From NCBI RefSeq assembly GCF_030272615.1, contig NC_081409.1:877307594-877371593 (forward strand): a stretch of 64,000 nucleotides of DNA. The letters run 5' to 3'. A program made the position numbers and the translations under genes. This document shows, piece after piece, positions 23,830-34,061 of this stretch. Every line of letters begins with the position of its first letter. Positions within the stretch are counted from its first letter, which is position 1. The notes beneath the pieces were generated by a model. It worked only from the letters and a program-made list of their open reading frames with translations. It was not told where the DNA came from and did not search any database. This DNA is from Cryptomeria japonica. Taxonomy: Eukaryota > Streptophyta > Pinopsida > Cupressales > Cupressaceae.

Positions 23830-26139
23830 AAGGCGAGGATGGGGTATCGTCACCTATTTTCTTTTGCTGTCTGTGGATTGTCTCTTAGTAATGCTACGAC
23901 TTGTCCAAGGATATGAGGACACTGTGAGTCTAGTGTGAACTAGGGCATTCCTTGTTTGTGACTGTCTTATCTCCATGCAAACAGGTACAATGACTTTTTG
24001 GGTCGAACATATGCCTCGATTGTCATAACCTACTTGCCATAATAAAGCTCAATGATGATAATGCACAAGAAGCTCTTTCACTTTCATATCTTCTGTCTTC
24101 CATCCCCCTTTCTTGATTGACTTCCATCATCCTTCTCAAGTCCGCGTAGCCTGCTATCACATGACTGAGTATAATGACACACCAAAAATATTTGCATTTC
24201 ATATAGTTACACTTGCATTATCACATATAAGCATTTCATACATACATATAGATATCACAATTGCATCACATCCCACATACAACACATGTTAGCACATCTC
24301 ACATTTTCATCATGTAAATAATCATTTGCATTATCATATTCATTTGCATTACATACATTCACATTTACATCATGCATCGCATATACAACATAAAAGAACA
24401 AAAATATATTACATTGCATCATATAAGCATCCATATCATAAAACATGTATCACATAAGAACATTTCATCACATAAGGTACACATGCATATAGCTGCCGCA
24501 AAAATGGATCATCTCTCATATATAATCAAAAGTGTCATGATACAATGATGTCAAAAGAATCATATGGCTACAAAATCACCCGCAGGTGTCTACAATACAA
24601 AAATGGTACATATACTTATACAAGGGGAGCCCTCTATGGCTATGATGAACTCCCTCCCTCAGAGCCGCCTGGCCTCGATGGACGCTGAGCTATAGATGGA
24701 CCCGCTCTAGGATCCCCCTGCCTGTCTGGTGGTGGTGGAGGACCCATGACCCCACCGCTGGATGCCTGCCTCCTATGACTCCCTCCCGTAGCCGTCGCTG
24801 TACGCGATGATCTATGGAAGCTCCTCGCCTGCTGATCCGCTGGCACGACACCATAGTACAGGTCCCTCCAATACCCAATCTCCTCTACGGCTCGCAGCAC
24901 ACATGCGTAGCCTACCCCTGCATCCTCTGCTGCCTGCCTCCCTACCCTCAGAGCTGCCTCGGCCTCAGTATATCGCTGGATGGCCTGGTCCCTCTCTCGC
25001 TCTGTATCTCGGAGCCTGATCCTGAGGCGATCCCTCTCCCGCTCCAAATCCGCAATCTCGTCTGCCTGGCCCTGGCAGATCTCTCTCAGCTCTAGCAGCT
25101 CATCCTCCTCAGGATCACCACCCTCAGCCCCTGCCTGTGGCTCCTCCTCTGCAGGTGCCTGCACCTGTGCCTCCCCCTGTACCTGTCTAGGTGCCTGAAT
25201 AGGTACCTGTCTCTGACCCTGCCTGGGAGCCTGCACCTGTCCCTGTCCCTGCACCTGTCTAGGTCCCTGTGCTCTAGGACCCTGTGCTACTGGTATATGT
25301 AGGGGCAATCCACCTCGACCCCTCACCACCTGGGCTGCTCCCTCCTGTCCTCCCTCTCTCCGAAGTGCTACCCGCCTCTCCCCCACTACTCCTCTCCACC
25401 TCCGTCGGCCCCTGCTTCCATCCCCTCCACCATCATCATCATCATCCCCTCCAGCCTCTCCTTCCAACAGCTCTCTCGGATCTGTCAACCTCGGATATGG
25501 ATGCTCTTCCCAATACGCAGCATACTCTGCGTCCATCCCTGCATCCTCCACCTCTGGCCACATATCCCAAGGTAGTGGCAGCATCTCTGTCATCTGTGTC
25601 ATGGCTTGATCATATGATAACAGTGGCCCGAACTGAGCCTGATCCCTGACTGTACGGGCATACATGCCCGAACCTCGCGGCATCCTTTGGATCCTGCCGA
25701 ACTATCTCCCAACCCTGTCAACCAGCTGCCTCTCCAGTATGTAGGGCGTACGCCCAATCAGATATCTACTCCTAAATGTGTATGGCAGGTCCACGGCATC
25801 GTCCTCCCACTCCTCGCACCCCAGGTACGGCCTCCAGATAACCATATCAATGTCATCTATGACACGCCTCCAGTGCTCCAGTCGACCAATCCGAGGCTAT
25901 GATGTAATCATATCATACAGGTGTACAAAACTCCGTCCCTGCCCTCTGCCTCTGAAGTGGATAGGCCGTGTGATCAGAAGGTGCTCATAAGCCCATACCT
26001 GTAATAGTGTCACTCCACAGCCCAAGCCCACTGATCCATGGTAAACAAACTGATGTAGCTCATAGTACAGATGCGCCAAGACACATGGCCCCCATGCATA
26101 TCTGGTGTGCTCAGTCACCAGTGTCTCTAGTGCTCCTCC

Positions 26140-26607
26140 CTAGCCCACTGCCAACCCCCGTGTAGCCCTGTCTGGACATAAGAAACCACTGATGGCTCCT
26201 CCAATAACAGCTGGTAACGCTAAACCTGTCGCGGTCATGGTATCCCATGCCACGTGACCTGCTCTCATCTCCAACCTGGGATCCTGGAATACCCGTCTAA
26301 GCGCCTCCCTGTCTCCATCTCGATCATATGGAATCAGCTCTCCATCGATCGGTATATGCAGTATCCTGTACACATCCTCAAGGGTCACTATCATCTCTCC
26401 CATAGGCAAGTGAAACGTGCAAGTCTCGGAGTGCCATCTCTCCGCTAGTGCAGTCAGCAAACCCATGTTTGCCCGAAACTCGGGCACATATAGCACATGT
26501 CTGAGGCCCATCTCCTCAATAGCAATCCTGTCCTGAATCGACAACTCTGGTCGCAATCTCTGTGTTGATGGGAATCTCTCCCGTGACTCCAGCATAGGTA
26601 GATACTC
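26140..26607 (-). other. Open N-terminal half of the plant mobile domain (exon 2 start to first TAG)
   Basis: Uninterrupted from the predicted acceptor to the first TAG, about 155 codons. It includes EEMGLRHVLYVPEF, RWHSETCTFHLPMGEM and the LEDVYRILHIPIDGELI block that is the most recognisable signature of the domain, in which a fold resembling part of a transposase-derived region has been proposed. The ATG at 26595 could permit translation of this half without the first exon. Confidence 0.7.
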
Positions 26608-26644
26608 CTGTAGTCAACCAATCAATCATGTCAGTTATCGTGGC

Positions 26645-26880
26645 ATTCACTGTTCATCACAAAATGCTACTTGTTACCTAAATGCATACGCTTACCTATC
26701 CTAGTGACACTCACTGTTCATCACAAAGTGTTGCTGATTATCCTAGTGGTACTCCCTGTTCATCACAAAGTACTACGTGTGTGACATTCCCTGTTCATCA
26801 CAAAGTGTTACTCACATTCGCACTCCCTGTTCATCACAAAGTGCTTCCTATCTTGGTGCTCCCTGTTCATCACAAAGTGC
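26645..26880 (+). repeat. CTGTTCATCACAAAGTG repeat cluster
   Basis: Six copies of the core (A/C)CTGTTCATCACAAAGTG lie near 26652, 26713, 26756, 26790, 26826 and 26862, the first two with ACTGTTCATC. A degenerate TGTTCATCACAGA lies near 26957. Spacing is irregular (34-61 bp) with varied spacers. The cluster lies within the predicted intron of the antisense gene. Confidence 0.85.
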
Positions 26881-26994
26881 CTTGATCTATCCTAGTCTTC
26901 CTAGAGGACCTGCTTGAGTGTATCCTCTCAACAGCTTATCCAATCGACAGCGTATGTTCATCACAGAACTGCCGATTTGACCTAAATGACTTAA

Positions 26995-27262
26995 ACTATG
27001 CATTTTTGACACACAAACGTGCTTTAAACTCATAAACGCGCTTATAGACTGCACAAACGCGCTTCTGCAACACAGACGTGCTTTCTGAACACATACGTGC
27101 CTAAATCCTTCATAAACGCAGCCAGGGAACACAGATGTCCCTAAAGCGCACAAACGTGTCTGGAATTCGCAAATGCGCTCGCATTACTCATAAACGCGGT
27201 CCCAGGCATAGACGCGCCTGGACCCGACACAGACGCGCCTGTTGGACACAGACGCGGTTGCG
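26995..27262 (-). repeat. Inverted CGCGTCTGTG-type motif array
   Basis: On the plus strand it reads as CACAGACGCG, CATAAACGCG, CACAAACGTG and similar units about twelve times (for example GACACAGACGCGCCTG). That is the reverse complement of the motif arrayed in the element's own sense leader. It lies in the predicted antisense intron, so the antisense pre-mRNA would carry the leader motif in sense form. Confidence 0.85.
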
Positions 27263-27769
27263 CATTTTTGCATTTTTTAACTACCCTATTCCTACCGCAT
27301 TTATTGCTACCTATTGAGCATTAATGACAAAAACTTGAAATGCGTGAAAGTACGAGGAGGTTTTCTGGTACTTACCGGCTCTCCTGCATCTGCTGGCCTC
27401 TGGAATCGACGAACGCGGTCGAATCTATGAACGAAGGCCATTGCTGCTGACTGCTGCTGCTCTTTTCTCGCTCTGCACTGTGATCTCGTAGGGGTGTGGA
27501 TGACAATGAGGATGTCTTTTGCCCGTGATCTATCTTATAGCCTAGCCTAGCCCTTGCCCTCATTTCTCGAGTCAGTATTCTTCATTCTGTGACTTTGTCA
27601 CCTTATCCGGTCAGTCCGTTCTAGCCTTTCTTTCTTATCGAGAGATTGTCTGCAATCTTTTCAGACATTTTCATCCAATCTCTCGAGGGGGCATATCATT
27701 CCCATTCTAGGGCAACTCTGTATCAGTTCATCTTATCTTCTTTGAAACAACGTGACAAGCCGCATTGTC

Positions 27770-27785
27770 TCAAAGAGGGGCAAAA
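27770..27785 (+). promoter_or_regulatory. Polypurine tract of the Tat element
   Basis: AAAGAGGGGCAAAA directly abuts the TGTAGACACC of the 3' LTR. It is the expected primer for plus-strand DNA synthesis. Confidence 0.85.
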
Positions 27786-28557
27786 TGTAGACACCTAAAA
27801 TTGTCATGTCTAATTAAATAAATATTTTATTTATTTAATTATCTAAGCCTAATTCTTCTATTAATTAAATAAATTTTTATTTATTTAATTAATTCATTTA
27901 TCCTCTTCTAGCATTATTTCTCATTTAAATAAATACATTTATTTATTTAAATTATCCCTTTCCTAAATTAAATAAATATTTTATTTATTTAATTATCCTA
28001 CTTCTTCTATTAATTAAAGAAATCTTTATTTATTTAATTAATTCATTATCTTTTTCTACACATGACACATGTCATTCATCTCTTAATTCATACACTACCT
28101 ACCTCTTTCATTATTTTGGTATTTCTTCTACCTACCCTCTAATCCTAGCCGACCTCTCTTTTTACACCTCTCAATCTTAACCCTCCATTTCCTATTGTGT
28201 CTTCTATTTAAGGAGATGCTTTCTTCATTGTCAAACCCTAATGACTGATTTTGGAGTACTTGGCTACACTACGATCCTACTTGCAACCACATTCCGTTCT
28301 TTGTTGAGCTCTTGTGCATACAAAAATCTGAGAGCAAATATATCAAGCAAGATCAATGGAGATAGGAAGAATGGAGATCAAAAACCCTATTGGACATGTG
28401 ATGGTATAATCTTTGTGATTTTGAGTTATTTGCATTGTCTTAGGTAATCTTCATATGTTATGGTGGATCTTTGTTGATTGTTAGGCTAGGGTTTGGTGGT
28501 TGAATTCATTTAGCCTTTCAATTTTGTTATTATTGTTATCCATTTTCACCATATACA
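27786..28557 (+). repeat. Tat element 3' LTR
   Basis: 772 bp, nearly identical to 12461-13232. Its TATA-like box is at about 28205-28214. Confidence 0.96.
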
Positions 28558-28562
28558 ATTAC
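28558..28562 (+). repeat. Target-site duplication ATTAC, right (Tat element)
   Basis: Matches 12456-12460. Element A's gag frame resumes after it. Confidence 0.95.
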
Positions 28563-31500
28563 AATGATAGAATGAGTAAGTACTCTGAAGGGAATCACAG
28601 TGGAGCAAGTGAAAGATTTTGCAAGAACATGGAAGAAGTGCACAAACTGTATGAGGAAATCAAAAAGCAAGAAGAGTTTGAAGCATTATTAGCTAGAAGG
28701 TTACCGAGAGGAAAAGGTAAGTATAAAGGAAAGCTACCTTTAAAATGTTTCAATTGTGATAAAATAGGACATATGGCTTCTAACTGCCCTGACAAAGAAT
28801 TGAGTGAAAAGAGAGAATATCGAGATAACAGGCAGAAAGACAACCACTACAGAGGACACCGAGACTTCAGAAGGAGAGACAAAATGACATGCCTAGTAGC
28901 CGATGAGGAATCCAACGATGATAAATCTGATGAAATAGATATAGAGGAAGTTGTTTATGTGGCTATTAAAGATGGATCAGATGAAGAAAGGTATGAAGAA
29001 AAAGCCCTAATATCTCACATAAATAATAATGACTCTTGGATCATAAACAGTGGATGCTCACATCACATGACAGGTGATAAACACAAATTTGTTAAATTAG
29101 AAGACTATGATGGAGGTTATGTAAGATTTGGTAATGATGCACCATGTCCGGTGAAAGGTAAAGGCTCTATCACACTTCTTGACAATGCTAAATGTGATGA
29201 TGTATACTAGGTTGAAGGTTTGAAATACAATTTGTTGAGTGTAGCACAACTAAACAACACAGGTTACCGAATAGAATTTTAGAAAGGAATTGTCAAAGTT
29301 CATGACAAGCATGGAAAGTTAGCTGCTACCGGGACACAAACAAATGGTAATACATTTCATCTTGACTCAACTCGGAACAAGTGTCTTTATGCAAAGATAG
29401 ATGATACCTGGTTATGGCATAAAAGGTTTTGTCATGTAAATTTTGATAATCTGATCAAAATAAGTAAGAAGCACCGAGTAAGAGGTCTACCGAGCTTAGA
29501 AAAACTTGAGAATGCTATGTGTCATGGATGCCAGATGGGTAAGATGACAAGATCAAGCTTTACAAGTAAGTCCTACACTTCTAAAGGAATTTTATATCTA
29601 GTTCACACTGATCTTTGTGGTCCCATGAAAGTTCAAATTTATTATGGTGATAAATATTTCATATTATTTGTGGATGATTACTCAAGGATGATGTCAGTTA
29701 TGTTTTTAAAAGAAAAATCAAAAGCTTTTCAAATGTTTAAATGGTACAAGGCAATAGTTGAAAATGAAACAGGAAGACAACTGAAATGTCTTAGATCTGA
29801 TAGAGGAGGAGAGTTCACTTCTGATGAATTTAACATATTCTGCAATGATCATGGTATAAAAAGGCAAGTGTCTGCACCGAGAACACCTTAGCAAAATGGG
29901 ATAGCCGAGAGAAGAAATAGATCAATTGTAGATTGTGCCAGAACCCTGATGATAGAAAAGAAGGTACCTCAAACGTTTTGGAGAGAAGCAATCAGCACTG
30001 CAATTTACACCCTGAATTGAGTACAACTAAAGAAAGGAACTATGAAAACACCATATGAGATCTGGTATGACAAGAAACCTAATGTAAGTTATTTTAAAAT
30101 CTTTGGAAGTAGATGCTATGTTCACAAAGATGACAGAAATAGAAAGTTTGATCAGAAAAGTGAAGAAGGAACATTTCTAGGTTATTCTTCTAGAAGTAAA
30201 GCATTTAAATGTCTGATCAAATCATCTAACAAAATAGAAGAAAGTGCAAATGTGAAAATTGATGAATTTGCATAAAGAAATGATGAAGGAAATTCCAAAG
30301 AACCAGGAGATTATGAAGAATTTGTTTATGTTCAACTGAGAAGTCCTACCGAGAAAACTACTAAAGAAAATGAAGATAATGTCTAGTTACCGAATGATGA
30401 AGAAGATCATACAGAACCTACCGAACCTATATTAGCCAAATATGTCAGAAGACATCATGCATCAAGTCAGATTATAGGAGATAAGGATGATCCTGTGATG
30501 ACAAGGAACAAACTGAGACAGAACACATGTCTGATATCTGAATTTGAACTGAGAATAGTAAAAGAGGCATTTAACAGTGAAGATTGGGTAAATGCTATGA
30601 CATAAGAGATTGATCAAATCAAGAAGAATGACACATGGACACTGGTCCCAAGACCAAAGGACAAAAATGTAATCGGTACAAAGTGGATTTTCAGAAACAA
30701 GCTAAATGAAAAAGGTGAGGTCATTCACAACAAAGCAAGACTAGTTTGCAAAGGTTATGCTCAAGAAGAAGGAATAGATTATGGCGAGACTTTTGCACCT
30801 GTGGCTAGACTTGAGGGAGTAAGAACTTTGTTGGCATATGCTGCTTTCAAAAATTTCAAGGTATATCAAATGGATGTTAAATCTGCATTTTTGAATGGTA
30901 TACTAGAAGAAAAGGTTTATGTTGAACAACCTGAAAGATTTCTTGAAGATAAGAGTAAAGATCAGGTATGTAAACTAAACAAAGCTTTATATGGTCTGAA
31001 ACAAGTACCTAGAGCATGGTATGAAAGACTGCACTCTTATTTGATCAAGATTGGTTTTATAAGGACAAGTGAAAACAACAATATGTACATGAAGAATAAT
31101 GAGGACAATGGAATATTGATCTTAGCCATATTTGTTGATGATATTATTTTTTGTGGAAATGATTCTCTATGTAAGAACTTTGGAAATGAAATGTGCAAAG
31201 AATTTGAGATGTCATTAATCGGTGAGATAAAGTATTTTATAGGTTTACAGATACTGCAAATGAAAGATGAGATTTTCATTACTCAATCCAAGTACATAAA
31301 GGAAATCTTGAAGAAATTTGGAATGGAGGATTCTAAACCTGTAAGTACTCCTATGACTACCAACTGTAAACTATCAAAGAATGATGAATCTGCATCTATT
31401 GATGAGACACTTTACCGATCTATGATTGGAAAGTTGCAATATGTTGTGCACAGTAGACCGGATATAGCACATGCAGTAGGTATTGTTGCAAGATTTTCTG

Positions 31501-32083
31501 TAGATCCCAAAGAAAGCCAAATGACAGCAATTAAGAGAATTTTCAGATACCTGAGAGGCATTGAAGATTATGGCTTAGTATATGAAAAGAGAAATGGTTT
31601 TGATTTAAAATTTTATACTAATGCTGATCGGGTAGGCAACATTGATGACATGAAAAGAACAAGTGGTGGAGCTTTCTTTTTAAGAGAAAGACTAGTGAGT
31701 TGGCCTAGCAAGAAACAAGGATGTATTTCACAGTCAACAACAAAAGTTCAATATGTTGTTGCAGCATTGAATTGCACTAATATAGCATGGATTGAGTAAT
31801 TGTTGGAAGGTATATATGAGAAAGTTACCAATCCAGTAACTATATTTTGTGATAATACTAGTGCCATTAACATTTCAAAGAATCCGGTAATGCACTCTAA
31901 GACAAAACATATTCCTATCAAGTATCATTATCTCAAAGAAGAAGTTCAAGAGAAGAAAGTTGTGCTGGAATATATCAGTTCAAAGGAGCAAATAGTAGAC
32001 ATATTCACAAAACCACTGCCAAGAGACACTTTTGAGTATCTCAGAAGCAAGTTAGGGGTCCTACCCCTATCTTCTATTCACTG
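28563..32083 (+). pseudogene. Element A gag C-terminus, protease, integrase, reverse transcriptase, RNase H
   Basis: It continues the gag frame cut at 12460. The zinc knuckle CFNCDKIGHMASNC (about 28746-28790) is intact. The protease block reads INSGCSHHM, so the catalytic Asp of the usual DSG is Asn (29046-29048). Integrase shows HTDLCGPM, LRSDRGGEF and NGIAERRN, giving the D, D, E triad. Reverse transcriptase shows [11 protein letters not shown] and FVDDIIF (near 31132). RNase H shows FCDNTSAINISKNP and HIPIKYHYLKE. About eight in-frame stops (for example at 29208, 29889, 30273 and 31797) and no frameshift were seen. The proteins would normally form the Copia particle, cut the polyprotein, reverse-transcribe and integrate. 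This copy is dead. Confidence 0.93.
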
Positions 32084-32324
32084 ACAGAGTTCGATGAAAG
32101 CATCAATTTGATGAATCTACAAAAAATTATGTGTTGATTGATGCTAATTTACGCACTTTAGGAGGTTTTCTAAAGGTGTGCAAGAAAGTGACTAGGGAAT
32201 AGAATACAGGAAATAGTGAATAGAGACAAGTTGCTCTGACCGAGACTGAGATTATACATAGCAAGGCAAATCACTTCACAGGGGAAGAAATCATGAATTA
32301 GTTTTTACTTTTTGGCATTGTTGT

Positions 32325-32337
32325 CAAAGGGGGAGAA
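32325..32337 (+). promoter_or_regulatory. Upstream polypurine-tract-like copy (element A)
   Basis: TCAAAGGGGGAGAAGAC occurs about 225 bp before the authentic tract, with weaker AGGGGAGAAG and AAAGGGAGAAGAC copies near 32400-32430. Several such tracts before the 3' LTR are a known feature of Sirevirus-type Copia elements. Confidence 0.65.
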
Positions 32338-32548
32338 GACTAAATGGTAGACTAAATAGGTAAAGCCCTAAATGAAGAAGATAACAAAAGACTAATGACA
32401 AGGGGAGAAGATTATTGAAAAAGGGAGAAGACTTCAGAAGATTTTAACAACTCAAGGATAACAAGAGAAGTCTAATAGCAATCTGAATCCGAATCAATTT
32501 GAATATCTTATTGGTATTACCATTTAATTATTGGTTTTTCCATCAATG

Positions 32549-32562
32549 CCAAAGGGGGAGAT
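32549..32562 (+). promoter_or_regulatory. Polypurine tract (element A)
   Basis: CCAAAGGGGGAGAT directly precedes TGTTGGCATT of the 3' LTR. Confidence 0.88.
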
Positions 32563-34061
32563 TGTTGGCATTTTAATAGAAGGAGATTGTTGATATTTCA
32601 TAAGCATATTGAGAAGGTTGTTGGAGATTATTGATATAACTGAAAAAGGATGATAACTATCTTTATAACATTATTTTGTCATTGATGTCAAGAAATTGAT
32701 TTTCTGATTCAGTATGATGTTGCCATATCTTGAGAAGATTCATTTGAAGAGAATTAAGATGTCAGTAAAAGACACAAAAAGAATGTGATGAATAAGGGGA
32801 GAAATAAGTTATTCAATGGGCAACTATTACCGAGTTAGACAATGATGATATCATGATGTTTAGATTGTTTTGATATCCTACATATGTTGTTGATTGTAAG
32901 GTTAATACTACACTATGTCCCCGAGCAAAGAACCTAGTCGGTAAACCCTAAGGAACCAAGTCGGTAAACCCTAAGGTTATTGATATTGGTTAATGAAGGC
33001 AAAATGTCTATCGAGTAAAGTTTAGTATTTAGCGAGTTGCAACCGAGTTATGGCAGATCACATTGGATGGATAAAAGCATTATTTAATGAAGGACGTTGA
33101 TGAGCTGGAGATGAATAAATGATTGGTATGTTGCACATGAAGTTTGTTAAGGATCTACAACAATGGAAAATCAGGAGGAAGATCTATAGTGTAGATTGAA
33201 CTGCAATAACCTAGCACAAGTTCCTAGGAAGGTATGCAAGTTCCAAGGCAAGGTAAAACATTTTTAGATCGAAGGATACATTGAACCTAGTCAAGATTGA
33301 AGATCTGACGGCTAAGATTGATCATGGGATATGTGATCAAGGAGATTCAGCGATTAGCAAATTGTTTATAAATAAGGAATTATTGATGAACAATAGATGC
33401 GGGCAAGTGTAAGCACATGGATGCTACATAGTGATTACCACACACAGAATCTTGAAGACCTGTTTGAATAACAGAGTAGGGAGCCTAGTAGAGGGACAAG
33501 ATTAGTCCTATGACAAGATTGTTTTGAGCAAAGTAGAATCTGCTTTAGCATTTTAGATGTGAAGTTGTAGATATATTTTACTACTGTTATTTTGTAAGTA
33601 ACAGAAAATCTCTTAACGGAGTGGACTTAACAGTCTTATTTGTAAACCCTCTAGCAAGGTAACATTCTAAATGAGTGTTTGAAATCCTTTAACAAGGTCA
33701 CTTCTAACAAAGTGAAGATCCTAACAGATTTGAGGGAAATCCCTTAACCGGGTCACATCTAGCAATGTGTTTGTAATCTTTAATAGGATTTGCTTTTAAC
33801 CAAGCATACTCTAGAAGAGTATATTTCTTAGTGGGTCCGAAATCCCAAAGTGGTTTTTCCCTATTTGGGTTTCCACATTCAATCTGGTGTTATATGTGTT
33901 ATGATGATTATGTGTTTATGAGTTAGCATGTTTAGCAGTTTTTCGTTATATTGTTGAAGTATAAGTTACCGAGGTTGAATCTATTGATTTTATGGAAGAT
34001 TAAGTTTGTATGATTCACCCCCCCCTCTCATCTTGTTAGCTATTGGCATCAGAACTTTACA
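32563..34061 (+). repeat. Element A 3' LTR
   Basis: 1,499 bp, the partner of 10258-11730 with scattered substitutions and a few small insertions. Element B's LTR resumes directly after it. Confidence 0.92.

Larger units (their letters stand above)
22962..24639 (+). other. Tat element 3' untranslated region, before the antisense gene
   Basis: No sense gene follows integrase. The region begins with three imperfect GGTGAAAAC units (about 23028-23165), two of them followed by GGCGCC, then a 30-bp tandem pair at 23780-23829 and a CAT-rich low-complexity stretch (24180-24480). The antisense gene ends at 24640, so this may also be its 3' flank. Confidence 0.6.
26608..27375 (-). other. Predicted intron of the antisense gene
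   Basis: 768 bp, donor CCG|GTAAGT at 27376/27375 and acceptor TTGACTACAG|GAG at 26608/26607. Splicing joins phase-0 codons, keeping one frame between the MAFVHRFD start and the mobile domain. The intron contains two repeat clusters: six CTGTTCATCACAAAGTG copies and about twelve copies of the complement of the leader CGCGTCTGTG motif. A branch-point-like CTGAC lies about 30 bases before the acceptor. RNA data would decide. Confidence 0.6.
24640..27441 (-). pseudogene. Antisense plant-mobile-domain gene inside the Tat element, two exons, three TAG stops
   Basis: Read on the minus strand, exon 1 (27441-27376) starts at an ATG with 22 codons ending RRFQRPADAGEP. A GTAAGT donor follows at 27375, and the intron ends in TTGACTACAG at 26608. 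Exon 2 (26607-24640) continues in phase. Its first half resembles the plant mobile domain (RWHSETCTFHLPMGEMIVTL, YRILHIPIDGE), found both in MAIN/MAIL-type nuclear proteins and in transposable elements. The second half is Gly/Arg/Pro/Gln-rich, with an acidic run, then a coiled coil (ELREICQGQADEIADLERER) and a basic tail. TAG codons at 26142-26140, 25899-25897 and 25704-25702 interrupt an otherwise unbroken frame of about 677 codons. The region is clearly more GC-rich than the rest of the element. Antisense additional ORFs are known from Tat elements; origin by capture is inference. Confidence 0.8.
12461..28557 (+). mobile_element. Tat-type Ty3/Gypsy retrotransposon, complete, 16,097 bp
   Basis: It has two 772-bp LTRs (TGTAGACACC...ATATACA), a primer site, a 2.2-kb leader, one gag-pro-pol frame (15453-22961), a 4.8-kb 3' region holding an antisense gene, a polypurine tract and a perfect 5-bp target duplication. 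Tat lineage is indicated by the very long internal region, the DGG-type protease, a degenerate first RNase H followed by a second intact RNase H before the integrase, and an additional ORF between integrase and 3' LTR. I counted two differences between the LTRs, so the insertion is very recent. The coding frame nevertheless carries six nonsense codons. Confidence 0.95.
10258..34061 (+). mobile_element. Element A: full-length Copia LTR retrotransposon, interrupted by Tat element
   Basis: LTRs are at 10258-11730 and 32563-34061, both starting TGTTGGCATT and ending GAACTTTACA. A Met-tRNA primer site follows the 5' LTR, and a purine tract AAAGGGGGAGAT precedes the 3' LTR. One frame runs gag, protease, integrase, reverse transcriptase, RNase H, the Copia order, with about nine nonsense codons and a 16.1-kb Gypsy insertion in gag. 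Its own length is about 7.7 kb. The purine tract and LTR style suggest Sirevirus affinity. The LTRs differ by scattered substitutions and small indels, so it is older than the nested Gypsy. The host on both sides is element B's 5' LTR. Confidence 0.92.

Noticed and set aside
24807-25649. Plus-strand frames of 70-121 codons in the GC-rich region
   Set aside because: They are shadows of the long antisense exon. The antisense frame is longer, in one phase and has recognisable domains.
26645-26880. CRISPR-like array of 17-bp repeats with unique spacers
   Set aside because: Plant nuclear context, irregular spacing, repeats too short and imperfect, no cas genes. It sits within a retrotransposon intron.
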